Shown: in pieces, positions 1-7,542 of the stretch
Numbering within the stretch: the first letter of the stretch is position 1
Layout of the letters: every line of letters begins with the position of its first letter
Source: Lachnospiraceae bacterium
GTDB taxonomy: Bacteria > Bacillota > Clostridia > Lachnospirales > Lachnospiraceae
Direction: 5' to 3'
Length of the DNA: 64,000 nucleotides
Assembly: GCA_015057115.1 (NCBI GenBank)
Contig: SVEZ01000004.1
Location: forward strand, 1 to 64,000
Translations under genes and position numbers: made by a program
The notes under the pieces: model-generated
The model's input: only the letters and a program-made list of their open reading frames with translations
What the model was told of the DNA's origin: nothing
Database searches by the model: none

Positions 1-10
1 CTAACTCCTT
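1..10 (-). promoter_or_regulatory. Ribosome binding site of a gene off the left edge
   Basis: Read on the minus strand this end gives AAGGAGTTAG, a strong Shine-Dalgarno sequence with the window edge a few bases beyond it. A minus-strand gene therefore probably starts just outside the window. Its identity cannot be seen, but the palindromes upstream suggest that a TetR-type repressor controls it, possibly the gene product itself. Confidence 0.55.
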
Positions 11-41
11 TTTGTAAAAATATATCCTGATATGAGAAAAA

Positions 42-61
42 TCCGCGGCAATCGCCGCGGA
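42..61 (-). terminator. Terminator-like hairpin in the leader of the off-window gene
   Basis: A perfect 8-bp stem (TCCGCGGC / GCCGCGGA) with a 4-nt loop is followed on the minus strand by TTTTTCTC. It lies between the minus-strand promoter at 156-183 and the ribosome binding site at 1-10, so it is in a 5' leader rather than after a gene. It could attenuate the off-window gene or stop weak transcription from the second palindrome-linked start. Confidence 0.5.
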
Positions 62-77
62 CTTTGTCTACACTCTG

Positions 78-99
78 TAACAAGCACTTGTGCTTGTTA
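78..99. promoter_or_regulatory. TetR-type operator palindrome 1
   Basis: Inverted repeat with arms TAACAAGCA and TGCTTGTTA around a 4-base centre, followed by TACCACA. It resembles the second palindrome at 140-159 in arm pattern and in the 3' flank. On the minus strand each palindrome begins with a TATAAC that can act as a -10 box, so a bound repressor would cover the promoter. Confidence 0.5.
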
Positions 100-139
100 T
101 ACCACAATTAGTGACTTAGGTAAACTACTTACTGCACGA

Positions 140-159
140 TAACAGACGAACGTCTGTTA
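140..159. promoter_or_regulatory. TetR-type operator palindrome 2
   Basis: Inverted repeat TAACAGAC-GAAC-GTCTGTTA, followed by TACCACA as in the copy at 78-99. Arms of the ACAGAC/GTCTGT type are common in operators of TetR family repressors in Firmicutes. The site overlaps the -10 box of the minus-strand promoter at 156-183. Confidence 0.55.
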
Positions 160-183
160 TACCACATTTTCTTAATATGTCAA
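156..183 (-). promoter_or_regulatory. Sigma-A promoter for the off-window gene
   Basis: On the minus strand TTGACA (178-183) and TATAAC (156-161) are separated by 16 bp. The -10 box merges into the palindrome at 140-159, which is the layout of a repressible promoter. It drives transcription leftwards out of the window. Confidence 0.65.
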
Positions 184-203
184 TTTTCCAACCACCATCC
201 CTC

Positions 204-232
204 TTGCCAGCCTTCCATTTTTTCACTATACT
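204..232 (+). promoter_or_regulatory. Sigma-A promoter for the gene at 268
   Basis: TTGCCA (204-209) and TATACT (227-232) are separated by 17 bp, about 35 bp upstream of the ATG at 268. It is divergent from the minus-strand promoter at 156-183. Confidence 0.6.
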
Positions 233-267
233 ATTCTGTATACACTAACGCAGAAAGGACTTCCATC

Positions 268-693
268 ATGATTACGACCTACAAGGATACCCGCCGCCTT
301 CCCTACAGCTTACATGATATGCGGGCAAACCACATCACAATAGACGGCAATTCCCTACGTTTTAAATTTGAAAACGGCTTTTGTGTAAGTAACGAACCTT
401 ACGAAGAAGTAAAGGGAACTTTAACCATTACCGGTATTGACTGGGATTTTGCACACATCTATCTGTTAAGCGAATACGGAAAAGAAGGTGCTTTTACCGG
501 ACGAAAGATGGCACTTCCGGATTTTCTGAAGGAATTTGAAGGATGCACCTTAGAAATTCTGGATGACTGCTACCACGTCTATAACGTAATTTTTGACGGC
601 TATCTTTATCAGTCTGACACAGAAGTTTGTCTGGAGTACCACTTAAGCCTGTGGCATGATGGGGAAATGCGCTTTGAAACAGAAGATAAGTAA
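268..693 (+). CDS. Unknown protein, 141 residues
   Basis: The family is not recognised. The ATG follows AGAAAGGA with good spacing and a promoter lies directly upstream, so this is probably a real gene. The product is soluble-looking, acidic and rich in aromatic residues, with no signal peptide or membrane segment. The alternating hydrophobic pattern (for example ITIDGNSLRFKFENG, then GTLTITGIDW) suggests a mainly beta-strand fold. It stands alone on the plus strand, divergent from the TetR-operator promoter region, and is followed by about 350 bp without genes. Function cannot be inferred. Confidence 0.7.
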   Translation: MITTYKDTRRLPYSLHDMRANHITIDGNSLRFKFENGFCVSNEPYEEVKGTLTITGIDWDFAHIYLLSEYGKEGAFTGRKMALPDFLKEFEGCTLEILDDCYHVYNVIFDGYLYQSDTEVCLEYHLSLWHDGEMRFETEDK

Positions 694-1047
694 AACACTC
701 CCCTCCGGTACAGCTTGCCGCAACATTTTTGCAGTTACCACTCCATTTTCGGCAATATCTGTGAAAAAACGCCTTCCGGCGCCGATTTTTTCAAAAAAAT
801 AGGCTGCAAAGGTGAGCAAAATGTAAAAATCGCCGAGTCCCAAATTGAGGACTCGGCAAGATTTCTTTTTCTCATACTTTACCGCCTATTTATGTAAAAA
901 TCAACGGCGCCAAGACTATTCAAAACACACTTTTCGCCGAGTGTCATTTTTAAAATCGGCGAAGGACACAGTTAGAACAAAATTATCGCCGATTCGGCAC
1001 AACCACCTTGACTAACCTTGCGCCAACATCCCGCGCAAATAGCGCCA
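694..1047. other. Gene-free stretch rich in CGCCGA motifs
   Basis: No convincing coding region was found on either strand. The stretch holds several CGCCGA/TCGGCG motifs in both orientations (near 781, 830, 934, 955, 986) and one clear hairpin at 832-857. The motifs look like a degenerate palindromic repeat cluster, but no precise unit can be delimited by eye. Confidence 0.4.
832..870 (+). terminator. Hairpin with T-rich tail
   Basis: A 9-bp stem GCCGAGTCC / GGACTCGGC with an 8-nt loop (841-848) is followed on the plus strand by AAGATTTCTTTTT. It lies 140 bp after the stop of the gene at 268-693 and may be its terminator. The offset T-run makes it a weak example. Confidence 0.45.
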
Positions 1048-1209
1048 TTACACCCTCTGATTCCTCTTCACCTTATCATAGTGTTTTTCAAAAACAGGTG
1101 CAATCACATTTACAATCAATTTCATATCCAAATTAAAGAAATAAATGCTGAACAGTAACAGGAACAGTCCCACCAGCACTGCCAGTACAATCAAAGCAAT
1201 TTTCAACAT
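1048..1209 (-). CDS. Small membrane peptide, 53 residues
   Basis: A short open frame starts at an ATG (1207-1209) preceded by a strong GGAGGAG ribosome binding site. The first 25 residues form one hydrophobic segment (LKIALIVLAVLVGLFLLL and onward), followed by a second shorter hydrophobic stretch and a basic tail ending KVKRNQRV. It looks like a single-pass membrane peptide. The gene lies 184 bp after the 2-hydroxyacyl-CoA dehydratase-like pair on the same strand, with a long hairpin repeat between. No homologue is recognised; the start context and amino acid pattern are the only support. Confidence 0.55.
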   Translation of the reverse strand: MLKIALIVLAVLVGLFLLLFSIYFFNLDMKLIVNVIAPVFEKHYDKVKRNQRV

Positions 1210-1249
1210 ACGCTTTTCTCCTCCTTCGAACTCTCTAAATTTCCTCGGC

Positions 1250-1384
1250 GCTTCAAACTGTATATTTCGAAATGCAGCATTTCAGGCACGCGTCGGTACT
1301 TGGGCACTGTATTTTAGTGCCCTATGTACCGTTACGCTGCCGCAGAGCGCATGCGCTGCTGCGTCGAAATATACAGTTTGAAGC
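1250..1384. repeat. Long-hairpin repeat, copy E1
   Basis: Perfect 21-bp outer arms (1250-1270 and 1364-1384) enclose a shared core. Read on the minus strand the core is GCGTAACGGTACATA (1337-1323), an inner hairpin GGGCACT...AGTGCCC, then AAGTACCGACGC (1301-1290). The same core occurs at 26741-26786 and 48353-48419, with unrelated outer arms. It lies between the dehydratase-like operon and the small membrane peptide. Confidence 0.75.
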
Positions 1385-1392
1385 CACTTCTC

Positions 1393-2973
1393 CTACCACG
1401 CATTATCATCCGGCAGCACTTCCAGTGTGGGGTCTACCGGTTCTTCTCGCATTACCGTCCGCATATAACGGTTAAACTGGTCTCGAATGGTTTGTCTGCT
1501 GCAGATTCGAGGATCACATAAATCATGGGTTACCCATACAAGATGTATTCCCCGCTGCCTTGCCTGCTCTTCAAACTGTCCATGCATGGCAGTTAATGCC
1601 TTGCATGCCATGTGCTCCCAAAGCATAACCATGTCGGCGTTCATTTTTTCGCAGTATTCCCACATTTCGTCCAGCAAAACCGCATAGCCGCCGTGGGTAC
1701 GATTTCGCATAATCATGTTTTCGCTAAGGTAAGCCATATCATAATATGCCTGCTCCCGGTTTTCCGGCGTGTCCTCTTCAGCAATTTCTCTTTCGATTAC
1801 CATGGACAACATATCCGTAAGCGGCACAACGCCCCAGCATTCCATCATCCAGTAAAGCATGTCAAAAGCATATTGGGACTGCACACCCCAAATCAGACAA
1901 CGATGGCGATATACCGGTGCCATCATGTGCTTTTTCCGATAGCCTTTCATGACAAGTTTCATGATTTTATCATCAATCAGTGGGAATTCCGCGGAGCGCC
2001 CGCAGTTACCCATATAGTTGGTGTCATTATACAGAGAAAAAACGGCTCCCACAAACTGTGGATATGGGGTTGCATTGATTTCCAGCCATTCCAGTCGGTT
2101 TCTGGTGGTGTTGTTTACTCTTTTTGCTGCTGCAAAATAAGCATCCCAATCCCACTTTGCACCTGTTTTTTCCTCGATAAAAGCGATGGCATTTTTGATT
2201 TCCACCGCCGCATATTCCTGCACATCCTCATTACGGTGACGAATAGGAGCTGCCATCTGAAAAGTGGGAATACCATATTCCTGCTCCAATCGTTTGGCAA
2301 TGGGGCCGTTTCCCATCATGGAGCCGTCGCAGGTGGTATTAACCTGAACCGCACATTTTCCGGCAACCACAAAATCATCTTCAATGGAAACACCCAACTC
2401 CGTTTCCGGCATGGGGCATACATCTCCCGGAATACCAAACATCTGAGCCACATCAATGTAGTGTGTGGCAGAATTTTGATTAATAAGGTTTGCGGAAAAA
2501 AGTGTAGGCACTTCTCTCTGCAGTGCAATCAGGTCAGGGAAGCCCATCATAAAGGAGGTCATGGCATTTTCATCCACAATAACACACTTATCGGAAAAAT
2601 TCTTATCATTTCCGCTTCGACGATCTCCCCGCAGACACTGTTTGATAACCAATGCCACGTCTTTTACAATCTGCTTCATGGCGGTACGGGTAATCCGAAG
2701 AGTCTCCTCTCTCTGACCGATGGTAAATTTATCAATCATGTGGGGAACTGCCAGGTAATTCACCATCCAGCGATACCGAAGCAATCCCTTGAGAAAGCCG
2801 CGACTCATGGAAACCCCAGCCATAACGCCCCAGATTTCCAGCCATTTGCCGAAATCGTACATGGTATCTTTAAAACCGCGCCACTCTCTGCGGCGTCTGA
2901 CTTTTCCCTCATTATATAAAATTCCAAGGCTTATATCGCCCTTGCGCTGTTTTTCGTTTTTTAAGGGTTCCAT
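1393..2973 (-). CDS. 2-hydroxyacyl-CoA dehydratase-like protein, large subunit
   Basis: This 526-residue protein belongs to the 2-hydroxyglutaryl-CoA dehydratase D-component superfamily (HgdB/FldB/BcrC type), judged from its overall pattern and conserved cysteine-containing segments such as NTTCDGSMMGNG, the FQMAAPIRHR stretch, and the C-terminal THDLCDPRICS. Family members carry [4Fe-4S] clusters and perform radical-based, oxygen-sensitive dehydration of hydroxyacyl-CoAs or related reductions in anaerobes. The start ATG shares one base with the stop of the gene at 2973-4166 (TAATG), indicating translational coupling and a heterodimer. No HgdC-type activating ATPase lies in the window, so the activator must be elsewhere. 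The substrate is unknown. Confidence 0.8.
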   Translation of the reverse strand: MEPLKNEKQRKGDISLGILYNEGKVRRRREWRGFKDTMYDFGKWLEIWGVMAGVSMSRGFLKGLLRYRWMVNYLAVPHMIDKFTIGQREETLRITRTAMKQIVKDVALVIKQCLRGDRRSGNDKNFSDKCVIVDENAMTSFMMGFPDLIALQREVPTLFSANLINQNSATHYIDVAQMFGIPGDVCPMPETELGVSIEDDFVVAGKCAVQVNTTCDGSMMGNGPIAKRLEQEYGIPTFQMAAPIRHRNEDVQEYAAVEIKNAIAFIEEKTGAKWDWDAYFAAAKRVNNTTRNRLEWLEINATPYPQFVGAVFSLYNDTNYMGNCGRSAEFPLIDDKIMKLVMKGYRKKHMMAPVYRHRCLIWGVQSQYAFDMLYWMMECWGVVPLTDMLSMVIEREIAEEDTPENREQAYYDMAYLSENMIMRNRTHGGYAVLLDEMWEYCEKMNADMVMLWEHMACKALTAMHGQFEEQARQRGIHLVWVTHDLCDPRICSRQTIRDQFNRYMRTVMREEPVDPTLEVLPDDNAW

Positions 2974-4166
2974 TATTCTTTCTCCCCTCTGATTTTCTTA
3001 ATCTCGATGCTTTCAATAAAAGCCTGGACACGGGTTCGCATCTGTCCCGACGAAGAACGAATATTGTAAGGTCTGTCCACGGACAAAACCGGATAACCAT
3101 ACTCATCCCGCAATGCTGTGGTCCCGGTAACACGCTCGTAAGCCCAGGGGTCGCAGAATTTTACCTGATCATACAAAATCCCGTCTGCATGGTATTCTTT
3201 GGCAATTTCATCCACATAGACTTTTCTTCCGTAAAACTTCTCCATATTCATTTGTCTCGGGCACTGGCACTGATAAATGTAGTGGCGACAAACCTGGGTT
3301 AAGGCATCTTCATCCTCATTCAATTCAATTTCCACTCGTCCCGGCAGCGAGCCAAAACAATACCGATCTGCGCACACAAAAGCTCCGCACTCTTCTATCA
3401 ACTTAATAAATTCCGGATCGTCCATTTCGGAACCCACCACCACCAGACGGGCACGAAAAGGCTTGTCATCCGGTTTTCTGTCTTTTAATTCTTCCAGGGT
3501 TTCTTCCAATTTGGGAATCAAATACTCTTTGGGGCACACATAGGTTGCCAGGGTCAAAACCGCAAACTCATAGCCTGTAATTCTTGGTTTTTCTTCCTTC
3601 CGGAACTCACCGATTGCCTGAATCAGCCGGCACACCCGGTTATGCGCTTTTACCGCATCACGAATCGCAGTATCCGAAACATCCACTCCATAATTTTCCT
3701 TAAGGGGTGTCAAAATATGATTCCGGCACTGCTTAATCAGAAGATTCACTCCGTTTTCATCCGCCTTCAGGGGAATCTCCATGTGCTCGTAAAAAAAGTG
3801 TTCGCCACCATCCATAGCTTTTCGCAGCTCGATATTCTCCGCGCACCGGTTCATCATGGTACAGCCATCCGGTGCAATCAAGCAATCCGTAAAATTATAG
3901 CCGCCCTCCATGGCACGTTCAAAAATCGCCCTAGTGGTCTCACACAAAAAGCTGGTCATATAGTAAGTGGCAATATCCATGGAACCCGTATTGGGCGCAA
4001 AAAGTCGCACGCCGAAACAATTTCCCAAATTCAACAAGGGTTCCGGCGTATTTTCACACATATAAGCTACACAAATCCGTCCCTCCTCCTTTGCTTTACG
4101 CACAAGGTCGTTGTGAGCGGATTGCAATAAATCCTCAAAAAATTGTAGATGTTTTAAATCTCTCAT
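2973..4166 (-). CDS. 2-hydroxyacyl-CoA dehydratase-like protein, small subunit
   Basis: This 397-residue protein is of the HgdB-like superfamily and is the first gene of a two-gene operon. Cysteines at about 32, 37, 50, 75, 95, 102 and 108, including the APDGCTMMNRC segment and a later KFCDPW, are candidates for iron-sulfur ligands. The ATG follows GGAGG with 5-nt spacing. A promoter at 4208-4236 and a short hairpin at 4186-4200 lie directly upstream. The stop overlaps the start of the larger subunit, supporting a two-subunit enzyme. It is next to the copper-resistance operon, but nothing in the sequence shows a functional link. Confidence 0.8.
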   Translation of the reverse strand: MRDLKHLQFFEDLLQSAHNDLVRKAKEEGRICVAYMCENTPEPLLNLGNCFGVRLFAPNTGSMDIATYYMTSFLCETTRAIFERAMEGGYNFTDCLIAPDGCTMMNRCAENIELRKAMDGGEHFFYEHMEIPLKADENGVNLLIKQCRNHILTPLKENYGVDVSDTAIRDAVKAHNRVCRLIQAIGEFRKEEKPRITGYEFAVLTLATYVCPKEYLIPKLEETLEELKDRKPDDKPFRARLVVVGSEMDDPEFIKLIEECGAFVCADRYCFGSLPGRVEIELNEDEDALTQVCRHYIYQCQCPRQMNMEKFYGRKVYVDEIAKEYHADGILYDQVKFCDPWAYERVTGTTALRDEYGYPVLSVDRPYNIRSSSGQMRTRVQAFIESIEIKKIRGEKE

Positions 4167-4185
4167 TCTATCCTCCGGTAAAAAT

Positions 4186-4200
4186 GCGGCGTCCTGCCGC
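4186..4200 (-). other. 5'-end hairpin of the dehydratase-like mRNA
   Basis: On the minus strand GCGGC-AGGAC-GCCGC is followed by ATTTTT and then the ribosome binding site. The predicted transcription start falls at about 4201, so this hairpin would be the first thing transcribed. It may be a 5'-stabilising stem; a terminator reading is possible but odd so close to the start. Confidence 0.4.
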
Positions 4201-4207
4201 TTCCCCT

Positions 4208-4236
4208 ATCATACCACAAAAAGCCGGGAATGTCAC
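4208..4236 (-). promoter_or_regulatory. Promoter of the dehydratase-like operon
   Basis: On the minus strand GTGACA (4231-4236) and TATGAT (4208-4213) are separated by 17 bp. No other promoter-like pair was noticed between the flavoprotein gene and the dehydratase-like start at 4166. Confidence 0.5.
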
Positions 4237-4295
4237 ATATGCAGGACTTTTTGAAGCTTTTTGAGGAGTCGGCTTTCCATACGACTTATAAACAT

Positions 4296-4367
4296 AAAAA
4301 CACCGGGCGTATTCTTCAAAAGAGCGGCCTCGCGAAAGCGTCCGCTCGTTGAAGAATACACCCGGTG
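4296..4367 (-). terminator. Terminator of the copper operon; core-less long-hairpin repeat, copy E4
   Basis: Outer arms 4301-4319 and 4349-4367 pair over 19 bp with one G-U position, with an inner GAGCGG / CCGCTC stem (4322-4327 and 4342-4347). The minus strand ends in TTTTT, so it can terminate transcription after the flavoprotein gene. The inner GGACGCTTTCGC segment (minus strand) matches part of the long-hairpin copy at 48306-48456, but the GTAC core is absent, as if deleted. Confidence 0.65.
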
Positions 4368-4377
4368 GCGTTATAGT

Positions 4378-5007
4378 TTACAATCCGTCTGGGAAGCTGG
4401 TAACCTCTCCCCTCTCCACCTCCGGCATTCCATACTTCTCCTTGGCATCCCCAATGGCCTTAATCATAAAGCTCATGTTATGCGCCAGATTCCGCATAGT
4501 TTGCAGACCTTCTTTGTCTTTTAACACATCTTCTGCCGTAAAACCGTGAACCTGATTCCAATAAGTACTGGTGGCAATGGGCATTCCAGAAATACTGAAA
4601 TACTTGTTCAACACATCAAAGCTGGCGGTATTTCCACCCCTGCGGGCACTGACAACCGCTGCTCCCACCTTCATGTGTTTCGGATAGTTTGAGCTGTAGA
4701 AAATCCGGTCCATCAAGGCCAAAACTGTTCCGTTTGGAGATGCATAGTAAACAGGACTTCCCACTACTAAGCCATCCGCCTCTTTAAATTTTGCTCCCAC
4801 CTCATTTACAAGGTCGTCGTCAAAAACACATTTTCCCAGTTTTTCACAAGCGCCGCAGGCAATACAGCCCCGGATTGCCTTTTTTCCCACCTGAATCAAT
4901 TCTGTTTCAATCCCCTCTTTTTCAAAAACAGTGATCATTTCCTGTAAGGCGGTGGCAGTGCAGCCCCCTTCATTGGGGCTGCCGTTTAACAAGAGAACTT
5001 TTGCCAT
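4378..5007 (-). CDS. Flavodoxin-family NAD(P)H:FMN reductase-like protein
   Basis: This 209-residue protein has the FMN-binding phosphate loop GSPNEGGCTATAL near the N-terminus and the GSPVYYASPNG flavin motif near residue 83, typical of the NADPH-dependent FMN reductase / iron-sulfur flavoprotein family. The GCIACGACEKLGKC segment near residues 47-60 has closely spaced cysteines that could bind a cluster, as in iron-sulfur flavoproteins. It starts immediately after the copA stop and is the last gene of the csoR-copA operon, ending at the hairpin 4296-4367. A role in redox handling under copper stress is a guess from position only. Confidence 0.8.
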   Translation of the reverse strand: MAKVLLLNGSPNEGGCTATALQEMITVFEKEGIETELIQVGKKAIRGCIACGACEKLGKCVFDDDLVNEVGAKFKEADGLVVGSPVYYASPNGTVLALMDRIFYSSNYPKHMKVGAAVVSARRGGNTASFDVLNKYFSISGMPIATSTYWNQVHGFTAEDVLKDKEGLQTMRNLAHNMSFMIKAIGDAKEKYGMPEVERGEVTSFPDGL

Positions 5008-5211
5008 TTACTGAATCCCTCCGTAGGTATATCCGGCACCTTCTACTGCTGCCTTAATATCGCTTTCAGCAACGTCTCCGGATGTTGTAATGGTTACCAG
5101 ATTCTCCTCGTGATTCGCTACCGCTTCCGTCACTCCTGCAAGCTTTTCCAAAGCTTCCTTTACATGTGCCTCGCAATGTGGACACATCATTCCTGTTACA
5201 TTGATTTTCAT
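5008..5211 (-). CDS. Possible internally initiated CopZ-like copper chaperone
   Basis: Inside copA, in the same frame, an ATG at 5209-5211 is preceded by GGAGGAG with 9-nt spacing. Starting there would give a free 67-residue heavy-metal-associated domain with the CPHC metal site at residues 10-13. Production of a separate chaperone from a copA message is known in E. coli through frameshifting; here internal initiation is inferred only from the ribosome binding site. Confidence 0.4.
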   Translation of the reverse strand: MKINVTGMMCPHCEAHVKEALEKLAGVTEAVANHEENLVTITTSGDVAESDIKAAVEGAGYTYGGIQ

Positions 5212-7530
5212 AATGTTTGTCTCCTCCATTCCTTTTTGTTCTTTTTCTATAAAAAGCGCCTCAGTCAACGCATTTTTAAGCCTTTTATCCTTACTGCCAT
5301 CATAAGGTCGAATCAGGTTCAATCGCAGGGCATTACTTACCACGCAAAAACTGGAAAGGCTCATGGCCGCCGCGCCAAACATAGGATTCATACTCCATCC
5401 AAAAGCTGCCACATAGCAACCTGCCGCCAGGGGAATTCCTATCACATTATAGAAAAACGCCCAAAACAGATTTTCACGAATATTTCCCAGGGTTCTTCTG
5501 GAAATCCGCAGGGCTGCCGCCACATCCAAAAGACTGCTTTTGGTCAAAACCACATCCGCTGCATCCATGGCTATATCCGTTCCGGCACCAATGGCAATTC
5601 CCACATCCGCTCTGGTCAGCGCCGGTGCGTCATTAATACCGTCGCCTACCATGGCCACCTTGCCATGCTCCATCAAGCTTCGTATAACCGCTTCTTTTCC
5701 ATCCGGCTTCACACCCGCCGCAACTTCGGTTACTCCAACTTCTTTTGCAATGGCTCCGGCAGTAATCTCGTTATCTCCCGTCAACATGACCACCCGAATT
5801 CCCATTTTCTGCAACTGGGCAATTGCCTGTTTGGAATCCGGTTTTACAGTGTCCGCTACCGCAATCATTCCCAGCAAGCTACCGCTTTTTGCAAAATAGA
5901 CCGGGGTCTTTCCCTTAGCCGCAATCTGCTCTGCTGTGGTTTTGATACTTACCTTTGCCTCGCTTTCAATAAACGCGGCATTTCCGCCATATATTTTCTC
6001 GCCCTTAAGGGTCGCTGTTAATCCGTTTCCCGCTACCGCCGCAAAATCCTTCACTTCCTCTATCACCACAGTATCCTCTTCAACTTTCTGCCTGATAGCC
6101 GCTGAAATAGGATGCTCGCTTTTGGCTTCTAAGGCTGCAGCAATCTGCAGCAGTTCCTCCTCGGAAATTCCCTCAACCGGAAGAATATCCGTCACCTGCA
6201 TCTGTCCGGTGGTGATGGTTCCTGTTTTATCCAATGCCACAATCTGCACATTGCCGGTCTGTTCCAGCGTCACAGCGGTTTTAAACAAAATTCCATGCTT
6301 TGCTCCAACACCGTTGCCTACCATAATGGCTACTGGAGTTGCCAACCCCAAAGCACAGGGGCAACTGATAACCAGCACCGAAATTGCTCTTGCCAGGGCA
6401 TATCCTGCCGTCTGTCCCGCTATCAACCATGCCAGGAAGGTTATAACCGCGATTCCTATCACCGTAGGCACAAAAATTCCCGACACCTTATCCGCAATTT
6501 TCGCAATGGGCGCTTTGGTTGCCGCCGCATCACTTACCATCCGGATCACTTTGGAAAGAGCAGTATCCTCACCAATGCGTGTAGCCCGACACTTCATGTA
6601 ACCGTTGGTATTTAAAGTCGCCGCAGATACGGTATCACCTTCCTCCTTCTCCACCGGAACGCTTTCTCCGGTAAAAGCGGCTTCATTTACCGCACTGTAG
6701 CCTTCTACCACAACGCCGTCCACGGGAATCTGGCTTCCGGGACGCACCACAAAAATATCTCCAATCTCAACTTCTTCAACCGGCACTTCCACCTCGCTGC
6801 CCTCTTTAAAAAGCACCGCCGTCTTTGGTGTCAACTTCATCAACGCCTTTAAGGCATCTGTGGTTTTGCCCTTGGAGCGGGCCTCTAACATTTTACCCAC
6901 AGTAATCAAGGTTAAAATCATGGCCGCCGACTCAAAATATAATTCATGCAAATGATGCATCGCCATTTCAGGGAAAACCGTCATGGCAAAAAGCGCATAC
7001 ACACTGTACCCAAAGGATGCCAGTGATCCCAGTGCCACCAGGGTATCCATATTGGGGGATTTATGCACAAGCCCCTTGAATCCGCTTATGAAAAACTTCT
7101 GGTTAATCACCATAACCAATCCCGCCAAAAGCATTTCATATACACCGATTCCCACAGGATTATCCTGCAAAAATCCGGGCACCGGCCATCCCCACATGCC
7201 ATGTCCCATGGACACATACATTAGCGGAATTAAGAGTAAAAGGGATGCCACCAGGCGCTTTCTCATCTTCGGGGTTTCCGTATCCTTCAATTCTTCTTCA
7301 TAATTTGTCGAGGTCACACCGGTCTTCTCCCGGCCCTTGAGTGTTGCGCCATATCCCGCATCCGTTACCGCCTTCACAATGGCTGCCGGATCTGCCGACC
7401 CCGTTACTCCCATGGAATTGGTCAAAAGACTTACCGCACAGCTTTCCACACCGGGAACGGCACCAACTGCTTTCTCCACTCTGGTCTGACAGGCTGCACA
7501 GCTCATACCTGTTACGTTATATTGTTCCAT
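5008..7530 (-). CDS. copA: Copper-exporting P1B-type ATPase with metal domains at both ends
   Basis: This 840-residue pump moves Cu(I) out across the cytoplasmic membrane. Visible parts are an N-terminal heavy-metal domain with CAAC (residues 11-14), membrane segments from about 92, the TGES phosphatase motif (287-290), the transport site CPC (390-392), the phosphorylation motif DKTGTIT (Asp434), a GDGINDAPAL hinge motif, and C-terminal membrane helices. Residues from about 774 form a second heavy-metal domain with CPHC, resembling a free CopZ fused to the C-terminus. The gene lies 12 bp after csoR and directly before the flavoprotein gene. Copper control is expected from the two CsoR operators upstream. 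Confidence 0.95.
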   Translation of the reverse strand: MEQYNVTGMSCAACQTRVEKAVGAVPGVESCAVSLLTNSMGVTGSADPAAIVKAVTDAGYGATLKGREKTGVTSTNYEEELKDTETPKMRKRLVASLLLLIPLMYVSMGHGMWGWPVPGFLQDNPVGIGVYEMLLAGLVMVINQKFFISGFKGLVHKSPNMDTLVALGSLASFGYSVYALFAMTVFPEMAMHHLHELYFESAAMILTLITVGKMLEARSKGKTTDALKALMKLTPKTAVLFKEGSEVEVPVEEVEIGDIFVVRPGSQIPVDGVVVEGYSAVNEAAFTGESVPVEKEEGDTVSAATLNTNGYMKCRATRIGEDTALSKVIRMVSDAAATKAPIAKIADKVSGIFVPTVIGIAVITFLAWLIAGQTAGYALARAISVLVISCPCALGLATPVAIMVGNGVGAKHGILFKTAVTLEQTGNVQIVALDKTGTITTGQMQVTDILPVEGISEEELLQIAAALEAKSEHPISAAIRQKVEEDTVVIEEVKDFAAVAGNGLTATLKGEKIYGGNAAFIESEAKVSIKTTAEQIAAKGKTPVYFAKSGSLLGMIAVADTVKPDSKQAIAQLQKMGIRVVMLTGDNEITAGAIAKEVGVTEVAAGVKPDGKEAVIRSLMEHGKVAMVGDGINDAPALTRADVGIAIGAGTDIAMDAADVVLTKSSLLDVAAALRISRRTLGNIRENLFWAFFYNVIGIPLAAGCYVAAFGWSMNPMFGAAAMSLSSFCVVSNALRLNLIRPYDGSKDKRLKNALTEALFIEKEQKGMEETNIMKINVTGMMCPHCEAHVKEALEKLAGVTEAVANHEENLVTITTSGDVAESDIKAAVEGAGYTYGGIQ

Positions 7531-7542
7531 TTCCTATCCTTT

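Noticed and set aside
1612-2919. Plus-strand frame of 435 codons across the dehydratase-like gene
   Set aside because: It is antisense to a clearly recognised gene, has an unusual His- and Phe-rich composition and lacks a ribosome binding site.
5110-6601. Long plus-strand frames over copA
   Set aside because: They are shadows of the copA reading frame; copA has all family motifs and operon signals.
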